Shown here piece after piece: positions 20,246 to 28,200 of a stretch of DNA of 36,058 bases. The notes under the pieces are model-generated. The model was given only the letters and a program-made list of their open reading frames with translations. It was not told the DNA's origin and searched no databases. The stretch is from Trichomonas tenax (Eukaryota; Parabasalia; Trichomonadida; Trichomonadidae), in NCBI GenBank assembly GCA_023091735.1, contig JALKBU010000513.1, positions 1 through 36,058 on the forward strand. The letters run 5' to 3'. The position numbers were made by a program, and so were the translations under genes. The stretch's first letter is position 1. Each line of letters begins with the position of its first letter.

Positions 20246-20893
20246 TTAGTAGATACGGTGTGGCTTGCCCATTGTGGACTTGAGGACAATGGAGCCGATG
20301 GACTGCCAGCCCTTCTTAAGAAGTGTGACAACGTAGTTTGTGCAGAGTGTAAGGTTCTCGAAGACCTGGCGCTCTGTCATGTTGACGTTGCCGATTGGGA
20401 TACCGAAGGCAACGGACTTCTTCAGACGGATGTTAGCTGTCTTCTTGACTTCATCGACAACCTTGGCGACTGGATCTGTCTTGATGTTTGTTGGGAACTT
20501 GTTAGCACGTGTGTAGACTGTACCAAGGACCTTGTTGACCTGACCGATGACATCTGGGGAAGCAAGGAAGAGGTGGTGCTTCTTTGTCCAGGCCTTGACG
20601 ACCTTCTTCTCCTTGTTGAAGTTTGTAAGTGTTGGAAGATCGTAAGCTGGGATGTTAAGCTTCTGGGCTTCCTCGCAGTGGACCTTGTTACCAAGGACAC
20701 CGATGCGAACGTTTGGACGGATAACGTGTGGGAGCTTGATGGAGCCGACGAAACGCTTATCCTTGGAGATGTTGTAGCCCTTGAGCTTGAGCTGGATATC
20801 AATTGTCTCGAGGAATTCGCGCTTCTTTGTCTTAGCGCCCTCAAGAACGTCCTTGATGGCCTTCTGGAGAGTTTCCTGGTGAAGATGTGTCAT
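20246..20893 (-). CDS. RPL10A: Ribosomal protein uL1 (L10a), large subunit
   Basis: A 215-aa protein, near the ~217 aa of animal L10a. It is a component of the L1 stalk of the 60S subunit, which contacts E-site tRNA. Recognisable family regions are the N-terminal LQKAIKDVLEG, the ETIDIQLKLKGYNISKDKRF segment, IKLPHVIRPNVRIGVLGN, and the C-terminal LKSTMGKPHRIY end. The body is complete with no insertion. Codon use is richer in C/G third positions than in its neighbours, as expected of a highly expressed gene, which leaves a long antisense open frame. Upstream on the minus strand are CCTTTC close to the ATG and AACGGTTTGG ~20 nt further, resembling the T. vaginalis M5 and M3 core promoter elements. 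It is divergent from the RRM gene at 21409. Confidence 0.97.
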   Translation of the reverse strand: MTHLHQETLQKAIKDVLEGAKTKKREFLETIDIQLKLKGYNISKDKRFVGSIKLPHVIRPNVRIGVLGNKVHCEEAQKLNIPAYDLPTLTNFNKEKKVVKAWTKKHHLFLASPDVIGQVNKVLGTVYTRANKFPTNIKTDPVAKVVDEVKKTANIRLKKSVAFGIPIGNVNMTERQVFENLTLCTNYVVTLLKKGWQSIGSIVLKSTMGKPHRIY

Positions 20894-20900
20894 TTAAAAA

Positions 20901-20984
20901 GAAAGGCCATCCAAACCGTTTTAATCGTCACAAATTTCGACATTTACACGACAAAAATTTGTGACAAAACATTCTTTATCGTTA
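20901..20984 (-). promoter_or_regulatory. RPL10A promoter: M5-like CCTTT, M3-like AACGGTT, MRE-like TAACGATA
   Basis: Read on the minus strand upstream of the ATG at 20893: CCTTTC (20906-20901) lies 7 nt before the ATG, AACGGTT (20920-20914) just upstream, TGTCGTGTAAA (20953-20943), and TAACGATA (20984-20977). Published T. vaginalis work describes M5 (CCTTT, overlapping the start site), M3 (a Myb-site-like motif) and the MRE-1 site TAACGATA. The M3 match is 7 of 8 positions. That these elements act in this species is inference. Confidence 0.55.
20943..20958. repeat. 16-bp direct repeat, copy 1 (copy 2 at 21322-21337)
   Basis: TTTACACGACAAAAAT occurs identically at 20943-20958 and 21322-21337, one copy near each end of the divergent RPL10A/RRM intergenic region. 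It contains a variant of the TGACATGTAAA motif on its minus strand (TGTCGTGTAAA). Confidence 0.7.
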
Positions 20985-21294
20985 GAATAATATATTGGCT
21001 TCATACTTACCTCTTAGCCTAATTATGCATATTTAATTTTGATAGATTTTGTAATATAATCGTATTTATCAAAAATATAAGATCTATAAATGTTCAAAAT
21101 GTTTCTCTATATTATTATGCTATATTTCTGTAATAGATTTTTTTTCTGAGAATCTTTCAAATAAATTTATTTGAGATAACTCACAAATATTAAATTAATT
21201 ATAACTTCGTAAGGAAAGCGTTTCAGAGACTTATATTTTATTATCATATAGTATGTCTGATGTAATGTATAATTACGATATGGCAGGTCATCCT

Positions 21295-21372
21295 TAACGA
21301 TAGTATTTGCCAAATAAAATTTTTACACGACAAAAATGATGATGACTTGTAAAACTCAATATGTCATGTAAA
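21295..21372 (+). promoter_or_regulatory. RRM-gene promoter: TAACGATA plus phased TGACATGTAAA-like sites
   Basis: TAACGATA (21295-21302) matches the Myb site MRE-1. It is followed by TTTACACGACA (21322-21332), TGACTTGTAAA (21343-21353) and TGTCATGTAAA (21362-21372), spaced 21 and 19 bp. An Inr-like TTCATTTAC with A21386 would give a 23-nt leader for the ATG at 21409. Confidence 0.45.
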
Positions 21373-21408
21373 ATGTCATCATTTCATTTACTTCTGACAC
21401 TTAATATT

Positions 21409-22026
21409 ATGACTTTCACATTGTTTGTTCGTCCAGTCACACATGTCAGCAAAGAATATTTAATGACAACTTTTTCAGAGTTTGGAGAAATCAGAGACCT
21501 TTACATTCCAAAAGATTTTAAAACACAAAAAAGAAGAACATTCGCATATGTTAAATACGAAGATAAATATGCAGCATCTCGTGCCATTGATGCATTGGAT
21601 GGAAAGAATGTCAACGGAAGACCAATCAGTGTATCATGGTCCCAAGCAACAGTGAAAACTCAAGAAGAAATGGAAACGCAGAGAGCTCAGAAGGAAGAAG
21701 AGAAGAAACGCAGAACAACGCACAGGTATACTGCTGAAGAACATGAAATGTTTTTGAAAAGAAATCAAAATTGCAAAGGTCAATTACACGAAAAGTATTT
21801 CACTGTCGTTGATTACCCAGAAGGAATCAGTGAAAAGTTTATACCCCTTTTCCAGCGTGGTCTAAGACCTGTTGGTTGTAGAAGAACTTTCTTCACATGG
21901 CAGTACATTCCTGAGTCTAAAATCAAGCAAATCATAGAGGGTGAGAAAAGGCGTGAAGAATCACTGGCCAAGAAAGCGGCCGGAACTGCGCCTGCTGCTC
22001 CTTCAGTTCCTACAGTTACTGTATAA
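21409..22026 (+). CDS. RRM-domain RNA-binding protein
   Basis: A 205-aa protein from ATG 21409. The longer frame from 21361 adds 16 residues that fall on promoter motifs, whereas MTFTLFVRPV places the RNP2 strand (LFVRPV) right at the N-terminus. RNP1 is RTFAYVKY around residue 43, and the domain closes with INGRPI-type NVNGRPISVSW near residue 80. A charged helix rich in Glu/Lys/Arg follows, then a ~70-residue segment with FIPLFQRGLRPVGCRRTFFTW, and an Ala/Pro/Val tail. The single N-terminal RRM suggests an mRNA-binding or splicing-associated factor, but the C-terminal region is not one I recognise. The gene is divergent from RPL10A and shares its 515-bp promoter region. Confidence 0.85.
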   Translation: MTFTLFVRPVTHVSKEYLMTTFSEFGEIRDLYIPKDFKTQKRRTFAYVKYEDKYAASRAIDALDGKNVNGRPISVSWSQATVKTQEEMETQRAQKEEEKKRRTTHRYTAEEHEMFLKRNQNCKGQLHEKYFTVVDYPEGISEKFIPLFQRGLRPVGCRRTFFTWQYIPESKIKQIIEGEKRREESLAKKAAGTAPAAPSVPTVTV

Positions 22027-22376
22027 AATTATATTAAATTGTTTTTTATATAATCTATAAATCGAATATAGAATACTCATCACATCATATCTTACGCATT
22101 TTCTTTACTTTGTTTAATTCTTGAATAAAAAAATGAAGATTATTAATTGTTACAATCTATCATTTTCCATTATAGGTTAGCCTCAGCGATATTATGTCTT
22201 TATATTTTCAATTAATCTGTTTAAGATTTTTTTTGGAAAAATTAATAAATTTCTTTTTCCTGGATAATGTAAAATTCATACGGCCTTGACTATTTAAAGA
22301 GAGTCTTTAATTACAATGTTCTTAAAGAATAAAGAATAAAATAAACATATTTAATTGTACAATAACGATGGTTATT
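22027..22376. other. Convergent 3' intergenic region
   Basis: About 350 bp between the stops of the RRM gene (+) and the dynein light chain gene (-). It is AT-rich with TATAAAA directly at the RRM stop, compatible with the UAAA polyadenylation signal described in T. vaginalis. No gene is seen. Confidence 0.45.
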
Positions 22377-22745
22377 TCAGCCAAATCGAGTTCTGAATCC
22401 CCAGAGTGATAATATACACTGCATGGTTTCGTTTGCCCACTTCGTAGTGATTTTAACATCTTTATTGTTGTCCCAATAAGCGATCTGTGCTTCATGAATG
22501 CATTGACTATTTTTGGATTTTAATATCATTATGTTAGCAACGAATTTATATCGTGATTTGCCAAGTTCTTGCATTTCGCTTAAAACATTTTTGATAATCG
22601 TTGATCCCCACTCCTCAACTTTTTCATCAACGTAGACTTGGTCGTTCAATTCGCTCTGAATTGCATTTTGTGACCGCGTCTGCATCTCTGTTAATAGTGT
22701 TTCCTTAGACAACATAATTTTTGCAATTTTACTTAAAAGTGACAT
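22377..22745 (-). CDS. Tctex-type dynein light chain (DYNLT family)
   Basis: A 122-aa protein; family members are ~110-120 aa. The conserved core is intact: VEEWGSTIIKNVLSEMQELG, KYKFVANIMI-type strand (SRYKFVANIMILKS), the AQIAYWDNNKD hairpin and the terminal WANETMQCILSLWGF. Tctex light chains dimerise on dynein intermediate chains in cytoplasmic or axonemal dynein, both plausible in a flagellate; which complex is not decidable here. The N-terminal ~45 residues are helical and variable. I take ATG 22745 because GTCACTTTTT immediately upstream would give an 8-nt leader. A second in-frame Met is at residue 11. Confidence 0.93.
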   Translation of the reverse strand: MSLLSKIAKIMLSKETLLTEMQTRSQNAIQSELNDQVYVDEKVEEWGSTIIKNVLSEMQELGKSRYKFVANIMILKSKNSQCIHEAQIAYWDNNKDVKITTKWANETMQCILSLWGFRTRFG

Positions 22746-22746
22746 T

Positions 22747-22756
22747 AAAAAGTGAC
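22747..22756 (-). promoter_or_regulatory. Inr-like GTCACTTTTT at the dynein light chain gene
   Basis: Minus-strand GTCACTTTTT fits TCA(+1)Py(T/A), with +1 at 22753 and an 8-nt leader. The coding start ATGTCACTTTTAAG repeats the same string. Equivalent GTCACTTTT strings occur before the genes at 11348 and 27464. Confidence 0.5.
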
Positions 22757-23759
22757 TATTATATGTGTCATGGAAACAATAATCTTACAAGTAAATATTA
22801 TCCACAAATCCTTCATATTCAAAAATTAACTCAATATATATGATTGAAGAAAACTTCCAATACACTTCTAGAAAACTTTATGGTGCCATTTTCATTATTA
22901 TTAATAACAAATCAATGAATGAATATTGATGCAGAAAAATTGTTTTCTCGCATAAGAAGATGAAAGCCAAATATTACATGAACTAGAGCGCTTGCTGAAA
23001 TATGCTTTGGAATAAGAGAATTTAAATTAAACCTAATGCTTTAGAAAAATTTATGTATAAATCGCTTTCTAGAGAATGGAACAAAAATAATATATCATTT
23101 TTGCAAAAACCAATGATATATAAACTCTATACACTATAGTATTCACATTTCTATACAGTGAAAATCTATACTTTTTAGTAAGAAAATTCAGGCTTGTCTA
23201 AAATTTATACGCAAAGTCGGCGAAACTCGTTTTTTAACTCACTGGATTAACTTCTTGCTAAGTTATTGAACCTCAATGTACAAAATCCTGTTGTGCATGA
23301 TATATTAAAGAATTAGCTAACAAAGTCTATATTTCATTAAAATATTAGATATATCGTGCATCAAAAACATTGATTTGCCATGATGTGCTTTACTCATTAT
23401 AATATATTATATTCCCATTGTATAACTTTTTTATAACGTAAAATAGGCTGTTGTCGATGATAAATAGGTAAATCTAATCACAAATATGTTTTTTTTTTGA
23501 AAAAAGTATTCCAAGTGTTCATACATAAGCTCTGTGTGTTATTCTCCCAAAAATAATGATGACTCTTTTTGCGCGGCTAAATTTGACAAATTTATTAAAT
23601 TGAGAAGAGTAGAGCAGGAAAATTTGAAAAGAGAAATAATATTCAAATTTTTGCAAAATCAAAATTAAAATTTTAATATTTTACTTTTATTTGTTTAAAT
23701 ATGATAAAGAATGATGTATACAGGTCACAGGTAGAGTTTGGAGGCTTAATTCTGCTTCT
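22757..23759. other. Intergenic, ~1 kb, nothing recognised
   Basis: AT-rich and without a supportable gene on either strand. The left part is the upstream region of the dynein light chain gene. A GC-stemmed hairpin (GGGGC/GCCCC with a TTTT loop, 23760-23779) marks its right end. Confidence 0.45.
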
Positions 23760-23777
23760 AAGGGGGCTTTTGCCCCT

Positions 23778-24343
23778 TTATTCCGCTTTTGTCCCTTTTT
23801 CCCTGACTATATTAACATTCTCAAGGAATATTATACAATATCTGGGATCAGATTTGCATCCTAAAAAATTGCAAAAAGTCGTATTAGCTTCATAGTTCGC
23901 ACCAAATATGCCATAAATCGATGAATGGTAAGCAATTTTAAATGATGAATTTGTTTGCAAAATATGTATTTTCCCCTGAGCTATCGATAGGCTTCCATCA
24001 GAAATTCTTTATTTTCCATTGTAAGAATATTTTTTGCAGTTTTTGCAGAAGCGCAATGTTGGATTATAGAGCTATTTCCTGTAAATAATAGACAACCTCC
24101 TCCACCTGAAGAACTCGAAAATATTTCAACGAAAATTGTATATGAGTGCAAGAAGTTAATATTATTTCTATTTACATGGATGCATCTAGAAGTCAGATTT
24201 ATAAATGATGATTGATATATGAAATATAGATCTAATTTTGAAAAATCATAATTCGTTTCATTTTGCAAAGTAATATGAAATGGTAATGTTTTTGCTGGAA
24301 AATAATATGACCATACATCGTATGGTGATGTATCAAGATGCAG
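23778..24343 (-). pseudogene. Remnant of a beta-helix/Pmp-like repeat protein
   Basis: Two overlapping minus-strand frames join across a one-base shift near 23990. The first is open from 24343 to 23981; the second runs to a TAA at 23780-23778. The translation is rich in short strands with Asn, Ser, Cys and Ile (SFINLTSRCIHVNRNNINFL, SSSSGGGGCLLFTGNSSIIQ, TFCNFLGCKSDPRYCIIF). That resembles right-handed beta-helix or polymorphic-membrane-protein-like repeats that trichomonads encode in quantity. No ATG start, signal peptide or membrane anchor remains. The family assignment is from pattern only; chance frames are possible. Confidence 0.42.
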
Positions 24344-24707
24344 TTATTGTCCTTGTGTAATCCAAGTTCGAGAAACTTTTATAAAAAATGTCAATCTTTA
24401 TTGAAGATTTTGTTGATGGTGAAGTTTAAGTCAATGTGAAATCAATTAATCATTCATATTTGTTCATCGTTGTGATATCAATCATTCACATTTATCTTTG
24501 CGATCTAGATATGGATATACTATTTTTCTCATAGGAAAAGAAAGCTCGTTTGTTTCTTTCATGTTCATCTATAATACGTGCATCAATCACTATGAACAGT
24601 CACATCTATATAATCAATACAATGTCATTTTTTTAAATGAATGTCAAATCTGGGAAATTAAAAAGAGACTATTTCAAAAAAAAAAAAAAAAATACAATAA
24701 AATAAAG
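24344..24707. other. Intergenic with AATCATTCAYATTT repeats and A17 tract
   Basis: AATCATTCATATTT and AATCATTCACATTT occur ~34 bp apart (24447-24494) and resemble the tandem repeat at 33297-33360. A run of 17 A (24676-24692) ends 15 bp before the ATG at 24708. An open frame extends upstream of that ATG to a TTG at 24498, but it reads through the poly-lysine encoded by the A-tract and is unlikely to be translated. Confidence 0.5.
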
Positions 24708-25583
24708 ATGAGTTCTTCAATAACACCAAAATCGAAAGCAAGCGATCAGAAGTATCATCTTGCGCAGCAAAGATACGTGGATACAAGCGATATCAGTGAA
24801 GAATTAATGAGGGTTCGAAAACAAGAATTCGAAGATTTATATATTCAAATACAAGAGAGCATTTCAGATGAAATCGATCGCATCATCATCAGCTACTATG
24901 AAAACTGTGATTTAATCAATTCGAGTATCAATGAAGTTGAAATGGAAGCGAGATTAAGGGCAGACGTCTCATTTCAGAACATTCAAGGTGAGCACATAAA
25001 GGAGCTAATCCAAGTCGAGAAACAATACGCGTTAGAAGTCATCCGTGCTAAAAAGAGAAAATGCACGAAAGCAGAAAACTTGAGAAAAAAGTCTGAAGGA
25101 CTCTCAAAGATCGGTGATTTTAGGGGAAGTCACGAAGCAGAGGACCAAGCAATCATTGAACAAGAAAACGAATTAAGGCAACGGAAAGCAACTATCGATA
25201 AAGGGTTTGATTCGCAACGAAAATCAATACTAAATCGTCAGAAGTCCGAGCTTGCTATTCTTGATCAGAAATTAGTTGTTCAATTGCAACAAATTTCATC
25301 AATTCGCGAATCTCAGCAGAAAATGTATTTACAAAAGCTTAAAGTGGGTATTCAGTCGATTCTACAACACTCTTGTGATTCAATTCCAACAAATATGAAT
25401 CAACCCAAGAAGAAAGCCGAAATAATGAAAAGATTGAGAGAATTTGCCAGCGAAAAGATATCAGATATATGCACACTCGAAGAGGACTCTGAATTACCAA
25501 GTGTTATTGAATCAATGACATCAACAACAAAGAAAGTCCCAAAATACCCAATACATTACTTGAATTCTACTACTGACCTTTAA
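24708..25583 (+). CDS. Coiled-coil protein (291 aa)
   Basis: The start is ATG 24708 (MSSSITPKSKAS), right after the A17 tract. After a ~20-residue polar N-terminus the protein is almost wholly helical, with heptad-like hydrophobics and many Glu/Lys/Gln from residues ~30 to 260. It includes KAENLRKKSEGLSKIGDFRG and QRKSILNRQKSELAILDQKL. Conserved-looking short turns (GDFRGSHEAEDQA) break the helix. No membrane segment or catalytic motif is present. Proteins of this form occur in cytoskeletal or flagellar assemblies, but that is only an analogy; I do not recognise the family. Confidence 0.78.
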   Translation: MSSSITPKSKASDQKYHLAQQRYVDTSDISEELMRVRKQEFEDLYIQIQESISDEIDRIIISYYENCDLINSSINEVEMEARLRADVSFQNIQGEHIKELIQVEKQYALEVIRAKKRKCTKAENLRKKSEGLSKIGDFRGSHEAEDQAIIEQENELRQRKATIDKGFDSQRKSILNRQKSELAILDQKLVVQLQQISSIRESQQKMYLQKLKVGIQSILQHSCDSIPTNMNQPKKKAEIMKRLREFASEKISDICTLEEDSELPSVIESMTSTTKKVPKYPIHYLNSTTDL

Positions 25584-26083
25584 CACATCAAAGGTGAATA
25601 TTACTTTGATTCATGCGAAAATATGTTTTTGTTTGACTATAATTGTTTGATATACTATTAAAATATAAAAGTTCTATATTTGGCTAACAGTTTTTGAATG
25701 TTGACAAATGAATTTGATGATTTTCCAAATATTCTCAAATTCAAAATTTATTATTTGCTTATTAGTTAAGATGAACTATAGTAATGTATCAAACTCTATG
25801 ATCATATTAATATTTTACATATGAGTGCTTTAGTTTTCCTCAATTTAAATATGTATTTTTTTAATTTGATATTTATAATTTCATGACACGGAAATATGCT
25901 CACTAGCATTGCATTATCATAGAAAACAATATTCAATAGGGTTTAATACATTTGTTAAAATTGAAAAAATCTGCAATATTTCTCTTTTGTTGACCAGATA
26001 GTGCATATCTGTGTTATGTTTAGCTAAGCAAAGGTTATTTAAATATCTTTGTTATAACTATCGAAAAAGAAGTATTTAAGACA
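25584..26083. other. Convergent 3' intergenic region, nothing recognised
   Basis: 500 bp of AT-rich DNA between the stop codons of the coiled-coil gene (+) and the APH-1 gene (-). Neither coding nor structured elements are evident. Confidence 0.45.
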
Positions 26084-26782
26084 TTAGTCGCTATCAAGAT
26101 CAACCTTATCATCACCGCCCTGACCTATTTCTTCGAATTCCATGAATCTATAAGACCAAGCTGAAGTGAATACCATCAGATAGCTAAGAACAATCATTAA
26201 TGGTAACTTAAGTCCGATAATCGATATCATAGACAAAGCACCAAATCCGTACTGCACTAGTGCAACGATAAATCCAGCGAGGAAAATATTAACGTTTGCG
26301 AAGCGAAGTAAGAAAAGAGAAACACCGATTTGGAACATGCATGTTGTATGATAGCCGATCGCCATATCTAAGGCGTTCGGGAAATAGTATGAATGATCCA
26401 TATTGAAATCTACGCCGTAAGGTTGATCAAAAACTTGTGGCAAATACAAACATAAAATATGAGCGAGAGAGAATCCAACACCGCACGATAAACCGATTGA
26501 AGCACGGTTAGAAGGGAATCTTAAGAAACTTTGACGGCAAGCAAAAAATTTAATTAAACATTTACCGAGAGCCTCGAACGGTACACCGTATAGAAGAATG
26601 AACCAGACGTTTTTCGTAAATAATGAACTCAGAGAAACGAATACTAAAACAAGAGTAGCAACGAAAGCGCACAGCCACGCAAGTACTATATATCTGACTT
26701 GCTTGAGAAGTATGAAGTGCCCTGCAGCAACGGGTGCTGACGCAATTAAGCCGCAGCCGACGTTGTATGCCCAGGTATCCAT
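26084..26782 (-). CDS. APH1: APH-1 homologue, gamma-secretase subunit
   Basis: A 232-aa seven-helix membrane protein. APH-1 scaffolds nicastrin, presenilin and PEN-2 in the intramembrane aspartyl protease gamma-secretase. Alignment by eye to animal APH-1 is good: the N-terminal GCGLIASAP, NVWFILLYG in the second or third helix, an ASIGLSCGVGFS segment carrying the GxxxG helix-packing motif (Gly97, Gly101), SYYFPNAL, and a membrane histidine at His145. The third glycine of the animal GxxxGxxxG is a serine, and the second conserved membrane histidine appears to be glutamine (ALVQYGFG). The start is placed at 26782 (MDTWAYNVG), matching where family members begin. The upstream 22 codons of the open frame are basic and overlap promoter sequence. 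The C-terminus is acidic. Confidence 0.88.
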   Translation of the reverse strand: MDTWAYNVGCGLIASAPVAAGHFILLKQVRYIVLAWLCAFVATLVLVFVSLSSLFTKNVWFILLYGVPFEALGKCLIKFFACRQSFLRFPSNRASIGLSCGVGFSLAHILCLYLPQVFDQPYGVDFNMDHSYYFPNALDMAIGYHTTCMFQIGVSLFLLRFANVNIFLAGFIVALVQYGFGALSMISIIGLKLPLMIVLSYLMVFTSAWSYRFMEFEEIGQGGDDKVDLDSD

Positions 26783-26817
26783 TTTATATAAAATTTTGTA
26801 TCGTATAACCTTATGAA

Positions 26818-26866
26818 TATATTTGTCATATAAATATTTACTTAGCAAAAATATATTTACTTGTCA
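26818..26866 (-). promoter_or_regulatory. Three phased TGACATGTAAA-like sites upstream of APH1
   Basis: On the minus strand: TGACAAGTAAA (26866-26856), TGCTAAGTAAA (26847-26837) and TGACAAATATA (26828-26818), each exactly 19 bp apart. The last is 36 bp from the ATG. An Inr-like TCATA with +1 at 26814 would give a ~32-nt leader. Confidence 0.4.
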
Positions 26867-27322
26867 AAAAATATAAATTTACCACCATATCTTAAAAATG
26901 TTAACCTTATTTATAACTTGTACTTGGGTGTAAATAAAGAATTATATATGCATAACTATGATGCTATTTCATAAACTTCTAGATCGAAATAATAGATGAC
27001 TTTATACTATGCATTACATAACATTATAACTAGTATTATAATATATAAAAATTACCTTTTTCGCTGAGGCAATACTGAGCATATTGTTGAAGTTTATTAT
27101 TTGTAAAACAACGAAAAGAAGAGAAGAATTTGACTGACATAAAATACATAAACTCATTGGAAATCATTTCATTGCAATATTATTGTTATTAGCAAAATTA
27201 TATCATTATTTAAAAAACTATTTAGCAGAACGTATAGGCAACTGCTTTTGCAAAAGAAAATAACTTTTCAAGTGCTCTCCATCAAACAATTTATAGAGAG
27301 TCGAATTTTTTGGAACGATACA

Positions 27323-27384
27323 TTTACATGTCAAATACTATTGAATTTTAACAAAAAAATTCTAACGATAGACTATACATGTCA
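27323..27384 (-). promoter_or_regulatory. TTTACATGTCA, TAACGATA and TATACATGTCA upstream of the NTF2-like gene
   Basis: TTTACATGTCA (27323-27333) is an exact reverse copy of the 11-bp motif and TATACATGTCA (27374-27384) has one change. TAACGATA (27363-27370), a Myb-type MRE-1 match on the plus strand, lies between them. The gene itself starts at 27464. Confidence 0.4.
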
Positions 27385-27440
27385 AGACATGTTGACAGTT
27401 TATTATCACACAATAGTCAGAATTTTTTTATGAAGCCACA

Positions 27441-27461
27441 GTCACTTTTTTATTTCACTTA
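27441..27461 (+). promoter_or_regulatory. Inr-like sites of the NTF2-like gene
   Basis: GTCACTTTTT (27441-27450) and TTTCACTTAC (27453-27462) both fit TCA(+1)Py(T/A). The second gives a 7-nt leader to the ATG at 27464. Confidence 0.45.
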
Positions 27462-27463
27462 CA

Positions 27464-28114
27464 ATGGAAGATTCTGCAAAGAGCTTCATTCAGAACTATA
27501 TCAAGGCCTACTTGAACCTGCCAAGCCTTGACTCATTCTACAACTCTGACGCAATCATTATTCGCATGGGATTGTCCGACAAACAACAATCATTTTATAA
27601 GGACAACAAAGACATCGTCAAAATCAAAGGCTGCACAAAAATATCGCTCATCAAAGCATATTCCTGCGAAACTCAGGATACATCAACAATTGTCTTAAAT
27701 GGAAAGATGTTAATCGACGGAAACTCCAAATACTTCACTCAATTTCTTCAATTAGTCAAGGGCATAAAGTACTATACAGTTATCAACGATACATTAACAC
27801 TTTGCGACATCAGTGACTACGAAACAACAAATTTCATCCATGAATTCACACAAAAGGAGAGAAAGCCAAAGGAAGATAAACCAAAGGCCGAGGAAAAGCC
27901 GAAGAAGGAGGATAAGCCAAAGAAGGAAGATAAGCCAAAGAGAGAAGATGATAAGCAGAAGAAGGAAGAGGAAAAGCCGAAGAAGGAAGATAAACCAAAG
28001 GCTGAGGAAAAGCCGAAGAAGGAGGATAAGCCAAAGAGAAAACAAAAACCAAAGAAGCAACTTAATTTCCATGTTTGGACACCAGAGAAGGATGTAAAGC
28101 CTGTTGCTGAGTAA
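27464..28114 (+). CDS. NTF2-like domain protein with Lys/Pro/Glu repeat tail
   Basis: A 216-aa protein. Residues ~1-118 look like an NTF2 fold of the G3BP/NXT kind: SFIQNYIKAYLNLPSLDSFY at the start, a central IVLNGKMLIDG strand, and FTQFLQLVKG with YYTVINDTLTL near the end. NTF2-like domains mediate nuclear transport, mRNA export or granule assembly. From residue ~125 to ~200 the protein is a highly charged repeat of KPKKEDKPK and KPKAEEKPKKEDK units, predicted disordered, ending in a short FHVWTPEKD tail. The repeat DNA is itself duplicated (see repeat at 27871). No RRM follows, unlike in G3BP. The exact partner is unknown. Confidence 0.72.
   Translation: MEDSAKSFIQNYIKAYLNLPSLDSFYNSDAIIIRMGLSDKQQSFYKDNKDIVKIKGCTKISLIKAYSCETQDTSTIVLNGKMLIDGNSKYFTQFLQLVKGIKYYTVINDTLTLCDISDYETTNFIHEFTQKERKPKEDKPKAEEKPKKEDKPKKEDKPKREDDKQKKEEEKPKKEDKPKAEEKPKKEDKPKRKQKPKKQLNFHVWTPEKDVKPVAE
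27871..28037 (+). repeat. Coding tandem repeat, 114-bp duplication
   Basis: A ~53-nt segment starting at 27871 recurs at 27985 with a single substitution, an offset of 114 nt (38 codons). Within each copy is a shorter AAGCCxAAGxAxGAxGATA unit. Near-identity at the nucleotide level indicates recent expansion or homogenisation inside the gene. Confidence 0.8.
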
Positions 28115-28200
28115 AATATTAAGATATTTTGTTACAACTTAAATATTTTTTTAAAAAGAAATAAAATATAATTTAAAATAACAAAAAAATAAAGACAAAA

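Noticed and set aside
20222..21022. A 266-aa plus-strand open frame opposite RPL10A
   Set aside because: It is antisense to a certain ribosomal gene whose strong codon bias avoids triplets that read as stops on the other strand; its protein resembles nothing.
24498..24707. N-terminal extension of the 291-aa coiled-coil protein
   Set aside because: It begins at TTG and reads through an A17 tract as poly-lysine; ATG 24708 is a better start.
27794..28097. Three overlapping frames across the KPK repeat
   Set aside because: The low-complexity repeat leaves all frames open; only the frame of the NTF2-like domain has a domain and start.
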